From contig NZ_CAHLAR010000011.1 in assembly GCF_903652925.1 (NCBI RefSeq), positions 124,001 to 188,000 of the forward strand: DNA of 64,000 nt, read 5' to 3'. The number at the start of each line of letters is the position of its first letter. Positions within the stretch are counted from its first letter, which is position 1. A program made the translations under genes and the position numbers. The notes below the pieces were generated by a model. It searched no databases, was not told the DNA's origin, and saw nothing but the letters and a program-made list of their open reading frames with translations. This document shows positions 28,035 to 37,512 of this stretch, piece by piece. The DNA is from Achromobacter anxifer (GTDB lineage: Bacteria > Pseudomonadota > Gammaproteobacteria > Burkholderiales > Burkholderiaceae_B).

Positions 28035-29483
28035 ATGAGGCCGTTCGCGGCCGGCGCGGGACTGCTGCGGGGAATATTGCCGTGGCGGCCGCGCGTGCGG
28101 CTGGGGGCGTTGTGGCTGGCCTGCGTGGTCATGCTGGCGGCATGCGCCAGCGTGCCCGATGCGCAGGAACGCCGTGCGCGCGCGTCGCAGGCCACGCAGT
28201 CCGCCGATGCGGCGCTGGACAGCTATCGCCGCGGGCAGGGCATCGCCTCGGATCCGCAGACCCCCAAGGATGACTTCCTGGCGCGCCATCTTGCCGTCGA
28301 ACAGGCGGTCAGCGGCGCGCCCCTGGTGGCGGGCAACCGGGTCAGGCTGCTGGCCGACGGCCCCGGCACCTATCGCGCCATGCTGCAGTCCATCGGCCAG
28401 GCTCGCCGCTACGTGCACATGGAGACCTACATTTTCGATGACGACGCCGAGGGCGCGCGTTTTGCCGAGGCCTTGATCGCCGCGCGCAATCGCGGCGCCG
28501 AGGTGTCCTTGATGGTGGACGCGGTGGGTACGATCAAGACGCCGGATGCGCTGTTCCAGCGCCTGCGCGACGCGGATGTACAGGTGGCGGTATTCAACCC
28601 GGTGAACCCGGCGGGCGGGCGCGCGGGCTGGTCGCCGAACCAGCGCAATCATCGCAAGGTGCTGGTGGTGGATGGCAAGGTGGGCTTCCTGGGCGGCATC
28701 AATGTCAGCAGCGTCTACGAGTCCTCGCCCGGGTCTGGATCGGGAAGCGGAACCGGGAAGGCCGACGCGCCGGCCTCGGCGGACGCCAAGTCCGCTCCGT
28801 GGCGCGACACGCATCTGCGTATCGAGGGGCCCGCCGTCGCGCAACTGGAGCAGGTCATCCGCGCGGGCTGGGAGTCGCAGTCCAAGGAGCCGCTCAAGAG
28901 CGGAGACGCGCGCCTGGCGCCGTCCGTGGGCGCGACGAGCGTGCGGATACTGGCCAACCAGCCGGACCGCAGCGACGGCTATGCCGTTTACCTGACACTG
29001 ATGTCGGCCTTCGAAAGCGCGCAGGAAACCATACACATCACCATGGCGTACTTCGTGCCGGACCCGGCCTTCATCGAAGTCCTGTCGGACGCTGCGCGCC
29101 GTGGCGTGGACGTGGCGCTGGTGTTGCCTGGCTTCAGCGATTCATCCCTGGTGTTCCATGCGGGGCGTTCGCATTACACGGATCTGCTGCGCGCCGGCGT
29201 GAAAATCTACGAGCGGCGCGACGCGCTGCTGCATGCCAAGACCGCGGTGGTCGACGGCGTTTGGTCCACGGTGGGTTCCAGCAACATGGATTGGCGCAGC
29301 TTCGCCTTGAACTATGAGATCAATGCGGTGGTGCTGGGGCCGGAGTTCGCGAGCGACATGGAGGCGCTGTTCCAGCGCGACGTGGCCGATTCGGTGCGGA
29401 TCACGCCCGAGGCCTGGCAGGCCCGGGGCGTGGATGATCGTTCGATGGAGTTCTTCTCGCGCATGTTCGAGCGCTGGCTGTAG
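28035..29483 (+). CDS. Phospholipase D/cardiolipin synthase-like lipoprotein
   Basis: The 482-residue protein has an N-terminal segment LWLACVVMLAACAS that fits a lipoprotein signal, then two PLD motifs: NHRKVLVVDGKVGFLGG and LHAKTAVVDGVWSTVGSSN (each HxKx4D). Each PLD repeat is followed by conserved GG/GS. The protein is likely a cardiolipin synthase or related phosphatidyl transferase anchored on the periplasmic side. Just after the first motif lies a low-complexity insertion (SPGSGSGSGTGKADAPASAD). Such an insert between catalytic halves is unusual. Confidence 0.87.
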   Translation: MRPFAAGAGLLRGILPWRPRVRLGALWLACVVMLAACASVPDAQERRARASQATQSADAALDSYRRGQGIASDPQTPKDDFLARHLAVEQAVSGAPLVAGNRVRLLADGPGTYRAMLQSIGQARRYVHMETYIFDDDAEGARFAEALIAARNRGAEVSLMVDAVGTIKTPDALFQRLRDADVQVAVFNPVNPAGGRAGWSPNQRNHRKVLVVDGKVGFLGGINVSSVYESSPGSGSGSGTGKADAPASADAKSAPWRDTHLRIEGPAVAQLEQVIRAGWESQSKEPLKSGDARLAPSVGATSVRILANQPDRSDGYAVYLTLMSAFESAQETIHITMAYFVPDPAFIEVLSDAARRGVDVALVLPGFSDSSLVFHAGRSHYTDLLRAGVKIYERRDALLHAKTAVVDGVWSTVGSSNMDWRSFALNYEINAVVLGPEFASDMEALFQRDVADSVRITPEAWQARGVDDRSMEFFSRMFERWL

Positions 29484-29501
29484 CGTCAGGCGCCCGCCGG
29501 C

Positions 29502-31172
29502 TCAGACCTGCGCGGCCGCCGGAGCGGCGTGGGCGGCGTGTTCTTGCGCCAACGCCGTGGTGATGTCGTGAGTCGGCTGGAAGGAGCTGGCCTGGGCCAT
29601 CGCCCAGCCCGCGCGGAACACCTGGTGGCGGAACTCGCCGCGCAGCAATTCGCCGGGCGCCAGTTCGGGGAACAGCGCCGACAGCAGCCGGATTTCGCTG
29701 GAAGAGATGCGGCGCGCGATGTGGTGCGGACGCAGTTGGCCGGGATGGGTCAGGCCGGCAGCCGCCAGCAGTTCCGCCAGCGCATGCAAGGTGTTGCGAT
29801 GGAAGTTGGCCACGCGCTGCGCCTTGTCCGGCACCACCAGCGCGCGCTGGCGCAGCGGATCCTGCGTGGTTACGCCCGTGGGGCATTTGCCGGTGTGGCA
29901 GGCCTGGGCCTGGATGCAGCCGATGGCGAACATGAAGCCGCGGGCGGCATTGCACCAGTCCGCGCCCATGGCCATCACGCGGGCCATGTCGAAGGCCGTG
30001 ATGATCTTGCCGGAAGCGCCCAGCTTGATGCGGTCGCGCAGGTTCACGCCGATCAGCGTATTGTGGACCAGGCGCAGCGCTTCGCGCAGCGGCGTGCCGA
30101 CGTGGTCCACGAATTCAACGGGCGCGGCGCCGGTGCCGCCTTCGGCCCCGTCCACCACGATGAAGTCCGGCGTGATGCCGGTTTCCAGCATGGCCTTGAC
30201 GATGGCGAACCATTCCCAGGGATGGCCCACGCAGAACTTGAAGCCGACGGGCTTGCCGCCCGACAGCTCGCGCAGGCGCGCCACGAACTTCATCAGGCCG
30301 ATGGGCGAGTCGAAGGCGGAATGGGAGGCCGGCGAATTACAGTCCTGCCAGGCCACGACGCCGCGCGCTTCGGCGATCTCCGGCGTCACCTTGCCCGCGG
30401 GCAGGATGCCGCCGTGGCCGGGCTTGGCGCCTTGCGACAGCTTGATCTCGATCATCTTGACCTGCGGCGTACAGGCATTCTTGACGAAGGCCTCTTCGGA
30501 GAATGCGCCGTGTTCGTCGCGGCAGCCGAAATAGCCCGAGCCGATGTTCCAGACCAGGCCGCCGCCCGGCTGGCGATGGTAGCGGCTGATGCCGCCTTCG
30601 CCGGTGTCGTGCGCGAAGTTGCCCTGGCGCGCGCCTTCGTTCAGGGCCAGGATGGCATTGGCCGACAGGGCGCCGAAGCTCATGGCCGACACGTTGAACG
30701 CGGACATGGAGTAGGGCTGCTTGCAGTCGGGGCCGCCGACGGTGACGCGGAAGTCGGTGTCGGGGATTTGCGACGGCGACATGGAATGGTTGATCCATTC
30801 GTAGCGGTCGCCGTAGACGTCTTCCTGAGTGCCGAAGGGGCGCTTGTCGATCTCGCGCTTGGCGCGCTGGTAGACGATGGAGCGCTGCGCCCGTGAGAAC
30901 GGCGCGGCTTGCGTGTCATCTTCCAGGAAGTACTGGCGGATCTCGGGCCGGATGAACTCGAACAGGAAGCGCAGATTGCCCAGGACGGGATAGTTGCGCC
31001 GGATGGCGTGGCGCGTCTGCGCCAGGTCATAGACGCCCAGGGCCGCCAGCAGCGTCAGCGGCACGGCCAGCCACAGCCACAAGGGGGAGCTTGCCGCGGC
31101 GAGCGCCGCGGTGACCGCCGCGCCAATCAAGGTCAACAAAAAAGCCGTGTAGCGGCCGAATAACCAGCTCAT
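29502..31172 (-). CDS. Membrane-anchored FMN-binding glutamate synthase family protein
   Basis: The 556-residue product has two N-terminal hydrophobic segments (YTAFLLTLIGAAVTAALAA and PLWLWLAVPLTLLAALGV) and then a domain like the FMN-binding part of glutamate synthase. Signs are VSAMSFGALSANAI, AEGGTGAAPVEFVDHVG and the iron-sulfur-like CHTGKCPTGVTTQDP. It lacks the amidotransferase and glutamate synthase small subunit, so it may act as a different flavin dehydrogenase or an ammonia-dependent synthase; the reaction is unknown. The start at 31172 is chosen because GGAG lies six bases upstream. Confidence 0.85.
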   Translation of the reverse strand: MSWLFGRYTAFLLTLIGAAVTAALAAASSPLWLWLAVPLTLLAALGVYDLAQTRHAIRRNYPVLGNLRFLFEFIRPEIRQYFLEDDTQAAPFSRAQRSIVYQRAKREIDKRPFGTQEDVYGDRYEWINHSMSPSQIPDTDFRVTVGGPDCKQPYSMSAFNVSAMSFGALSANAILALNEGARQGNFAHDTGEGGISRYHRQPGGGLVWNIGSGYFGCRDEHGAFSEEAFVKNACTPQVKMIEIKLSQGAKPGHGGILPAGKVTPEIAEARGVVAWQDCNSPASHSAFDSPIGLMKFVARLRELSGGKPVGFKFCVGHPWEWFAIVKAMLETGITPDFIVVDGAEGGTGAAPVEFVDHVGTPLREALRLVHNTLIGVNLRDRIKLGASGKIITAFDMARVMAMGADWCNAARGFMFAIGCIQAQACHTGKCPTGVTTQDPLRQRALVVPDKAQRVANFHRNTLHALAELLAAAGLTHPGQLRPHHIARRISSSEIRLLSALFPELAPGELLRGEFRHQVFRAGWAMAQASSFQPTHDITTALAQEHAAHAAPAAAQV

Positions 31173-31256
31173 GTCCATCTCCGTATTTCGGGATGGAGCA
31201 ACCATACACCAGGAGCCGTGCCCCCGCGCCGGGGGGCGGTCCTGGAATACTGTTTC

Positions 31257-32483
31257 TCAGCAGCTGGACGCAGGCGGGGTCTTCTCGACCGCCAGGCCGA
31301 AGGCGGGACGCAGCCGCACGCCCAGGGCGCTGCCGGCGAAGGCGGCCGGCAGCCACAGCCAGGCGTGCAGGCTGCCCGACAGGATGCCGCTGAAATAGGC
31401 GCCGATATTGCAGCCGAAGGCCAAGCGCGAACCATAGCCGAGCAGCAGGCCGCCGATGACCGCGCCGGCCAGCGAGCGGGCCGGCACCTTCCAGACGGGG
31501 GCGAACTTGCCGGCGGCGCTGGCCGCGGCCAGCGCGCCCAGCATCAGGCCGATGTCCATCACGGTAGTGACGTCCTGGCGCAGCGGCGCGGCCAGGGACG
31601 GCTGCTTGGCCCAGTAGGCCCAGGTGGCGACGTCGCCGCCGACGGCGTCCAGGACCTTGGCGCCCCACAGCGCAAAGGCGGACGTGATGCCCCAGGGGCG
31701 GCCGGCCAGCGCCAGCGTGGCGAAATTCAGCGCCACCAGGGCGACGCCGCCCCAGATCAGCGGCCAGGGGCCTTGCAGCAGGGAGCCCGGACGCGCAGTG
31801 CGCGAGGCGAACGAGATCACATGGCCGTGGCGGCGTTTCTCCAGCGCGGTCACGGCCCACGCGATCAGCGCGAATACGGCCAGGTTGGCGATCAGCGCGG
31901 GCGCCAGGCCCCAGGTCTTGACCAACGAGGTCGGCGCCAGCGCGGGCAGGTTGGACCACCAGCCGAAATTGGCCGTCGCAATGACCGAACCGATGATGAA
32001 GAACAGCAGCGTGACCAGCATGCGGGTATTGCCGCCGCCGACCGCGAACAGCGTGCCCGAGGCGCAGCCGCCGCCCAGTTGCATGCCGATGCCGAACAGG
32101 AAGGCGCCCAGCAAGACCGAGATGCCCGGGGGCGATACAAAGCCGCTTACCGGCTGGCCGAACAGCGAGCCGGCGGCAAGAAAGGGGAAGAACAGCAGCA
32201 CGCCCGCGGCCAGCATGAGCATCTGCGCGCGCAGCCCGGCGCCGCGGCGGTCAGACACGAACACGCGCCAGGCCTGCGTGAAGCCGAAGGAGGCGTGGTA
32301 CAGGGTCACGCCCAGCAGCGCGCCGACCAGCCACAGCGCGCCCTGGCGCCAGCTGACGGTCTGGTGCAGGTACAGGGCGCCCGCCAATACCAGCAGCAAG
32401 GCGATCCAGAGCGGCTTGCGGTTGATCTGGATGGGCGGCAGCGCCGAGGAGGGCAAGGGCAGGGTGGTAGCGTTGGTGCTCAT
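31257..32483 (-). CDS. YeeE/YedE family (TsuA-like) transporter
   Basis: This 408-residue inner membrane protein is of the YeeE/YedE family; one member, TsuA, imports thiosulfate. It has about ten helices in two halves. Each half has a conserved cysteine next to a glycine cluster: QLGGGCASGTLFAVGGGNT and LAFGCNIGAYFSGI, the sites thought to pass thiosulfate. It stands divergently from no gene here and is last in a row of minus-strand transporters. No rhodanese or TusA gene adjoins it. Confidence 0.87.
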   Translation of the reverse strand: MSTNATTLPLPSSALPPIQINRKPLWIALLLVLAGALYLHQTVSWRQGALWLVGALLGVTLYHASFGFTQAWRVFVSDRRGAGLRAQMLMLAAGVLLFFPFLAAGSLFGQPVSGFVSPPGISVLLGAFLFGIGMQLGGGCASGTLFAVGGGNTRMLVTLLFFIIGSVIATANFGWWSNLPALAPTSLVKTWGLAPALIANLAVFALIAWAVTALEKRRHGHVISFASRTARPGSLLQGPWPLIWGGVALVALNFATLALAGRPWGITSAFALWGAKVLDAVGGDVATWAYWAKQPSLAAPLRQDVTTVMDIGLMLGALAAASAAGKFAPVWKVPARSLAGAVIGGLLLGYGSRLAFGCNIGAYFSGILSGSLHAWLWLPAAFAGSALGVRLRPAFGLAVEKTPPASSC

Positions 32484-32625
32484 GGGCGAGTCCCGGGGAT
32501 TTGAGGCGTAAGAAAGCAAAACGGGCGCGCGCAGGCACCCGTGAGATGTTGAAAGTCTAAAGCGGCGGGCGTCTGACTCAAAACACTGATTAATGTCTTT
32601 TAAATAACTAAAAGTAATATGCGAG

Positions 32626-33906
32626 CTATTGCAGCCGCCAGGCAAGCGCGGCCAGCGTCAGCAGCAGTACCGGCAGCGTCAGCACGATGCCCACCTTGAA
32701 GTAGTAGCCCCAAGTGATGCGCAGGCCCTTGCGCGCCAGCACGTGCAGCCAAAGCAGCGTGGCCAGGCTGCCGATGGGGGTGATCTTGGGGCCCAGGTCG
32801 CTGCCGATGATGTTGGCGTAGATCATGGCGTCCTTCACCGCGCCGGTGGCGCTGGTGTCCGCGATCGACAGCGCGCCCACCAGCACGGTGGGCAGGTTGT
32901 TCATGATGGACGACAGGAAGGCGGTGATGACGCCCGTGCCCATCGCCGCGCCCCAGACGCCGTATTCCGCGCAGCGGTCCAGCACCTGCGCCAGGTGCGC
33001 GGTCAGGCCGGCGTTGCGCAGGCCGTACACCACCAGGTACATACCTAGAGAAAAGACCACGATATGCCACGGCGCTTCGCGCATGATGCGCCGCGTGCCC
33101 ACGATGTGCTGCCGCCCGGCGATCAGCAGCAGGCCCAGCGCGCCGGTGGCGGCGATGGCGCTGACAGGGATGCCCAGCGGCTCCAGGATGAAGAAGCCGG
33201 CCAGCAGCAGCGCCAGCACGACCCAGCCCGCGCGGAACGTGGTGAGGTCGCGGATCGCGGAGGCGGGCGCGGGCAGCTGGCTCACGTCATAGCGCGGCGG
33301 GATGCTGCGGTGGAAGAACAGCAGCAGCACCGCCAGCGTGGATGCCACGGCCACGAGGTTCACCGGCAGCATGACCGAGGCGTACTCGCCGAAACCGATA
33401 TTGAAGAAGTCCGCCGAGACGATGTTGACCAGATTGGACACGATCAGCGCGATGCTGCCCGTATCCGCGATGAAGCCCGCCGCCATCACGAAGGCCAGCG
33501 AAGCGCCGGGGCCGAAGCCCAGCGCCACCAGCATTTCCATGACGATGGGCGTGAGGATCAGCGCCGCGCCATCGTTGGCGAACAGCGCGGAAACCGCCGC
33601 GCCCAGCAGCACGATCAGAACGAACAGCAGCCGGCCCCGGCCGCCGCCCCAGCGCGCCACGTGCAGCGCCGACCATTCGAAGAAACCGGCCTCGTCCAGG
33701 ATCAGGCTGGTGACGATGATGGCGATGAAGGTGGCGGTGGCGTTCCAGACGATGCGCCAGACGTCGGCGATGTCGGCCAGGTGGACCACGCCCGTGGCCA
33801 GCGCGAGCGCCGCGCCCAGCACGGCGCTCCAGCCTATCGACAGGCCCTTGGGCTGCCAGATGACCAGCGTGATGGTGAGAACGAATATGGCTGAGGCAAG
33901 CAACAT
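32626..33906 (-). CDS. arsB: Arsenite efflux-like membrane protein ArsB
   Basis: The 426-residue product has the length and helix pattern of ArsB (429), the arsenite/antimonite-proton antiporter. It has the first-half motif [17 protein letters not shown] and the matching second-half [13 protein letters not shown], as in the ArsB/NhaD superfamily. No arsR or arsC is adjacent, so expression under arsenic is unproven and a different anion is possible. It ends 142 bases before the YeeE gene. Confidence 0.7.
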   Translation of the reverse strand: MLLASAIFVLTITLVIWQPKGLSIGWSAVLGAALALATGVVHLADIADVWRIVWNATATFIAIIVTSLILDEAGFFEWSALHVARWGGGRGRLLFVLIVLLGAAVSALFANDGAALILTPIVMEMLVALGFGPGASLAFVMAAGFIADTGSIALIVSNLVNIVSADFFNIGFGEYASVMLPVNLVAVASTLAVLLLFFHRSIPPRYDVSQLPAPASAIRDLTTFRAGWVVLALLLAGFFILEPLGIPVSAIAATGALGLLLIAGRQHIVGTRRIMREAPWHIVVFSLGMYLVVYGLRNAGLTAHLAQVLDRCAEYGVWGAAMGTGVITAFLSSIMNNLPTVLVGALSIADTSATGAVKDAMIYANIIGSDLGPKITPIGSLATLLWLHVLARKGLRITWGYYFKVGIVLTLPVLLLTLAALAWRLQ

Positions 33907-33919
33907 GGGGCAGGGCGGG

Positions 33920-34864
33920 TCAGGCGATGGGATGGGCGCTGATCCAGGCAACCAGCAGGCTGACGGTCAGTACCGACGCGACAGTGGAAACCAGGATGGC
34001 GCGCGAGGTGACGCGGGCGTCGCGGCCGTACATCTGGGCCAGCATGAACGGGCCTGTGCCGATGGGCAGCGCGCTCATCAGCACGGCGGTCCAGGCCCAG
34101 ACCGGCGGCATGGTGAAGACGTAGAAGGCCAGCAAGGCGGTGACGGCAGGCTGCAGCAGCAGCTTGCCGGTGACCAGGCGCATCACGCCGGGCCCGGAGC
34201 TGGAGGTTTCGGTCTGCGCCAGGAACAGGCCTATCGTGACCAGCGCGCAGGGGCTGGCCGATGCGCCCAGCAAGGCGACGTAGCGGTCCACGCCTTCAGG
34301 TAGCGCGATGCCGGTAAAGGACCAGGTCAGCCCCAGCAACGGCGCGGCCAGCAGCGGATTGCGCAGCAGCGCGCGCCCGACCTTGAGCAGTGTCGCGGAC
34401 AGGCTGGGCGCCTGCTGGCGGTCGAACTCGATCAGCGCGATGGCGAAGCCGAACAGCACGCTGGCCGTGAGCAGGGTGGTGAAGGTGGCCGGCGCCATGC
34501 TTTCGGCGCCGAGCAGTGCCAGGCATAGCGGGATTCCCATATAGCCGGCGTTGGCGTAGGACGCGGCCAGGCCCTGGATGCTGCGGTCGGTAAGTGCGCC
34601 TTGCGTGCGCCGGGCGCCCAGGAACGAGGCCAGGAACGTGATGGCAATGCCGCCCGCGAAGGCGCCCAGGAATCCCCAGTGCGCCGCGCCCGCCAGGTCC
34701 ACCTGGGTCATGGCGCGGAACAGCAGCGCCGGCAGGGAAAGGTAAACGACGTAGCGGTTCAGTGCGTCGGTGGCGCCGGAGCCCAGGATGCGCCAGCGGG
34801 CGGCGAGCCAGCCGGTCAGGATCAGCGCGAAGACCGGCAGGGCGGAGGTGATGACGGCGTTCAT
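33920..34864 (-). CDS. AEC family transporter
   Basis: The 314-residue membrane protein belongs to the auxin efflux carrier family, whose bacterial members move malonate, malate or other organic acids. It starts [20 protein letters not shown], with later motifs [17 protein letters not shown] and [16 protein letters not shown], and has about ten helices. It lies 13 bases upstream of arsB on the same strand and 27 bases downstream of a DMT gene, so all three may form an operon. The substrate is unknown. Confidence 0.85.
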   Translation of the reverse strand: MNAVITSALPVFALILTGWLAARWRILGSGATDALNRYVVYLSLPALLFRAMTQVDLAGAAHWGFLGAFAGGIAITFLASFLGARRTQGALTDRSIQGLAASYANAGYMGIPLCLALLGAESMAPATFTTLLTASVLFGFAIALIEFDRQQAPSLSATLLKVGRALLRNPLLAAPLLGLTWSFTGIALPEGVDRYVALLGASASPCALVTIGLFLAQTETSSSGPGVMRLVTGKLLLQPAVTALLAFYVFTMPPVWAWTAVLMSALPIGTGPFMLAQMYGRDARVTSRAILVSTVASVLTVSLLVAWISAHPIA

Positions 34865-34891
34865 GAAGGGAAACCTGGAGGGGCGCTCATT

Positions 34892-35797
34892 CTACTTGGC
34901 GGCCGAGCGTCCGGTGCGCGTCACCAGCAGGATGCCAAGCGCCGCCAAAGCCATGCCCGGCCAGGCCAGCGGGGGTATGGGTTCGTCCAGGATCAGCAGT
35001 GCGATGACGGCGGTGCAGGGCGGAACCAGGAAGAACAGCGCGGACACGCGCGAGGCTTCGCCGTACCGGACCATGGTCAGCAGCAAGGTGATGGCCACCA
35101 GCGAATTGCCCACGACCAGGTAGGCCAGCGAGGCCAGCAAGGGGCCGGTCCATTCAACGTGCATGGGTTCCAGCCAGAACGCCAGCGGCGCGCTGACGAT
35201 CAGCCCGACCGAGTACTGCACCATATTGGACGTGACCGGGTGCGTCTGCACGCCAAAGCGTTTTTCATACAGCGTGCCGCCGGTGATGCAGAGCAGGGCG
35301 CTGATGGCGAATATCAGGCCCAGCGGCGAGACCACGTCGATCGAGGCCTTGGCGATGATGACCAGCGCTGCGCCCGATACACCCAGGGCCAAGCCTGCCC
35401 AGCGGCGGGCATCGACTTTCTCCTGCGCGATCGCCGGCGCCAGCAGGCCGATCAGGATGGGCTGCAGCGACGTGATCAGCGCCACGCCGCCGGCCGACAT
35501 GCCTTGCTTGAGCGACAGGTAGGTAAAGCAGAAGTAGCCTGCCTGCAGCAGCAGGCCGACCATCGCCAGATGGGCCCAGGCGCTGGCGCCGCGTGGCAGC
35601 GGCGGGCGCAACAGCAACAGGAAGGGCGCAAGAATCAGCACGACGCAGGCATAGCGCAGCGCCAGGAAAGTCATGGGATCGGCATAGGCCAGCCCCACTT
35701 TGAGCACGACGAAACCACTGGACCAGAGAAGCAGGAAAAGCGCGGGAGCGGCTTTCAACCAGGCGGGGGGAGCGGCAGGCGGCATGTGGCGGAACAT
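34892..35797 (-). CDS. DMT superfamily (EamA) transporter
   Basis: The 301-residue protein has ten hydrophobic helices in two EamA repeats: LFLLLWSSGFVVLKVGLAYA in the first, LGLIFAISALLCITGGTLYEKRF (read as two parts) at the start of the second, and FFLVPPCTAVIALLIL near the C-terminus. Start choice is between MFRH (35797) and MPPAAPP (35785); neither has a strong ribosome-binding site. The frame runs far upstream but that part is antisense to the acetyltransferase gene. Substrate is unknown. Confidence 0.85.
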   Translation of the reverse strand: MFRHMPPAAPPAWLKAAPALFLLLWSSGFVVLKVGLAYADPMTFLALRYACVVLILAPFLLLLRPPLPRGASAWAHLAMVGLLLQAGYFCFTYLSLKQGMSAGGVALITSLQPILIGLLAPAIAQEKVDARRWAGLALGVSGAALVIIAKASIDVVSPLGLIFAISALLCITGGTLYEKRFGVQTHPVTSNMVQYSVGLIVSAPLAFWLEPMHVEWTGPLLASLAYLVVGNSLVAITLLLTMVRYGEASRVSALFFLVPPCTAVIALLILDEPIPPLAWPGMALAALGILLVTRTGRSAAK

Positions 35798-35902
35798 GGA
35801 CGACGTGGGCAAGCCGCGATCGTACCCCTTTTGGCCATTCTTCATCCCTGCCAAAATGCGGCGTAGGATTCTTTTATTCATTGCTGCACACGAGGGATGG
35901 AC

Positions 35903-36346
35903 ATGTCGACCAACAAACAAGCTACGGTGCGTATCGCCCTGGGAACCTGGGACCGCCTGCGCGATGACGCGTATTCGGTGCGCCACGAGGTGTTCGTCGT
36001 CGAACAGAAAGTGCCGCCCGAGGTCGAGCTGGACGATGACGACGCGGTGTCGGTGCATGCCGTGGCCTATGGCCCGGACGGCACGCCGATGGGCACGGGC
36101 CGCTTGCTGCCCGATGGCCATATCGGCCGCATGGCGGTTCACAAGAAGGCCCGCGGCATGGGCGTGGGCAGCCAGTTGCTGGATGCGCTGATCGAGCAGG
36201 GCCATGGCGATGGCCACCGCATGCTGGTGCTGCACGCGCAGACGCATGCGGCGGGCTTTTACCAGGCGCACGGATTCAGCGTGGAAGGCGAGGAATTCGT
36301 CGAGGCAGGGATTCCGCACGTGGTCATGACGCGCGTCTTGAAATAA
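35903..36346 (+). CDS. GNAT family N-acetyltransferase, small
   Basis: The 147-residue protein contains a compact acetyltransferase fold with the acetyl-CoA loop RMAVHKKARGMGVGSQLLD near residues 75-93 and the late motif AGFYQAHGFSVEGEEF. Together with the N-terminal YSVRHEVFVVEQKVP, it resembles the YjcF/ElaA type. CGAGGG ends six bases before ATG 35903; ATG 35897, in frame, would overlap that site. A strong terminator follows. Confidence 0.87.
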   Translation: MSTNKQATVRIALGTWDRLRDDAYSVRHEVFVVEQKVPPEVELDDDDAVSVHAVAYGPDGTPMGTGRLLPDGHIGRMAVHKKARGMGVGSQLLDALIEQGHGDGHRMLVLHAQTHAAGFYQAHGFSVEGEEFVEAGIPHVVMTRVLK

Positions 36347-36388
36347 GGCGAGGGTGTCCGGCTCGCGGCGTATGCGGGCCGGACAAAG

Positions 36389-36426
36389 AAAAAACCCCGA
36401 TACGCTTACGCGTTCGGGGTTTTTTT
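36389..36426. terminator. Bidirectional terminator after acetyltransferase gene
   Basis: The arms AAAAAACCCCGA and TCGGGGTTTTTT pair across an ACGC-containing loop, with T-runs on both strands. It can serve the plus-strand acetyltransferase gene and the minus-strand tRNA-Leu. Confidence 0.9.
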
Positions 36427-36460
36427 GGCGCATCACGCAGGTACCTCGTGATGTAATAAT

Positions 36461-36545
36461 TGGTGCCCAGGAGAGGACTCGAACCTCCACACCTTGCGGC
36501 ACATGGACCTGAACCATGCGCGTCTACCAATTCCGCCACCTGGGC
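36461..36545 (-). tRNA. tRNA-Leu (CAG), copy 1
   Basis: The 85-base gene has acceptor GCCCAGG/CCTGGGC, an anticodon arm CATGG-TTCAGGT-CCATG giving anticodon CAG, a long variable arm as in class II tRNAs, T-loop TTCGAGT and an encoded CCA. Copy 2 at 37428-37512 is identical. Confidence 0.95.
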
Positions 36546-36706
36546 GCTGATGCTTTACTTGTCGCTTCGCTTTCGCGTTGTTTCTTGTTCAGCAGCAGAG
36601 GAATGAGATTATGCACACTTTTTTGGAAGTGTGCAAGTCGTGTGGCTTTTTTTTCATATTTTTTTGCTGCCGGGCCGCTTTCGAACTTTCGATATAGTGT
36701 CGCCCC

Positions 36707-37318
36707 ATGTCTCGTACCGTCTGCACGCGTTGTCTGCGTCCTCGATCGCACTGCTTGTGCGCACTGATTCCCTCGATTTCCTGCCGCACTCAGGTAGTGG
36801 TGTTGCAGCATCCCAGCGAAGCGCGCCACGCCTTGAACACGGCCAGGCTGGCCGTGCTTGGATTGGCGGGAGCGCGTCGCGTCGTCGGCGAATATTTTTC
36901 GGAGAGTGATTGGGCGCTGCCCGGCCATCTGCCGCGCTTGCTGTTTCCCGGCGAAGGCGCCGAGGTGTTGACGCCGGGCTATGGGCGGGACCTTGGCGCG
37001 CCGATCAGATTGATCGTGCCCGACGGCACCTGGGGGCACGCGCGCAAGCTGCTGCATATCAATCCCGGGCTTGCCGCCTTGCCGCGCGTGATGTTGCCTC
37101 CCGGCCTGTCCACGCGCTATCGCGTGCGCCATGCCGACGTGGCGGGCGCGCTCTCCACGATAGAGGCCGTGACGCATGCCTTGAATGCGATCGAGGCGCC
37201 GATGAATTTCGATGCCTTGCTGCGGCCCTTCGAAGCCTTGATCGACGGGCAGATCGAAGGCATGGGCGCCGACCTTTATGCGCGGCATCATTTGAACCGC
37301 AAGGTGCCCTGGCGTTGA
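36707..37318 (+). CDS. DTW-domain tRNA-uridine aminocarboxypropyltransferase (TapT/YfiP-like)
   Basis: DTW-domain proteins transfer the aminocarboxypropyl group of SAM to uridine in tRNA; E. coli TapT makes acp3U47. The 203-residue product has an N-terminal cysteine motif CTRCLRPRSHCLC, probably metal-binding, the family motif LIVPDGTWGHARKLL near residues 103-117 and a conserved RYRVRHADVAGALSTIEA (read as parts). It is flanked by two tRNA-Leu genes on the opposite strand, but class II tRNA-Leu is not a known target. A strong terminator follows. Confidence 0.85.
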   Translation: MSRTVCTRCLRPRSHCLCALIPSISCRTQVVVLQHPSEARHALNTARLAVLGLAGARRVVGEYFSESDWALPGHLPRLLFPGEGAEVLTPGYGRDLGAPIRLIVPDGTWGHARKLLHINPGLAALPRVMLPPGLSTRYRVRHADVAGALSTIEAVTHALNAIEAPMNFDALLRPFEALIDGQIEGMGADLYARHHLNRKVPWR

Positions 37319-37343
37319 GGAAAGGGTGGCAGGGGTAAAAAGC

Positions 37344-37380
37344 AAAAGCCCCGGAAATCTTGCGATTTCCGGGGCTTTTT
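37344..37380. terminator. Bidirectional terminator after the DTW-domain gene
   Basis: A sixteen-base stem AAAAGCCCCGGAAATC / GATTTCCGGGGCTTTT closes a TTGC loop. It lies 25 bases after the DTW gene and 47 after the 3' end of the facing tRNA-Leu. Confidence 0.92.
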
Positions 37381-37427
37381 AGCCTTTGCATCAAGACCGC
37401 CTTGCAGTGTCTTGATTAAAAATTCCG

Positions 37428-37512
37428 TGGTGCCCAGGAGAGGACTCGAACCTCCACACCTTGCGGCACATGGACCTGAACCATGCGCGTCTACCAATTC
37501 CGCCACCTGGGC
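37428..37512 (-). tRNA. tRNA-Leu (CAG), copy 2
   Basis: It is identical in all 85 bases to copy 1 at 36461-36545, with anticodon CAG and encoded CCA. Flanking bases differ on both sides, so only the tRNA itself is duplicated. Confidence 0.95.

Noticed and set aside
31218-32504. A plus-strand open frame of about 428 codons opposite the YeeE-type gene
   Set aside because: It is rich in Arg, Gly and Gln without hydrophobic or conserved motifs; the minus-strand membrane protein is convincing.
36324-37506. Two short frames starting MAELVDAHGSGP across the tRNA-Leu genes
   Set aside because: They translate the identical tRNA sequence and are artefacts commonly seen over tRNA-Leu genes.
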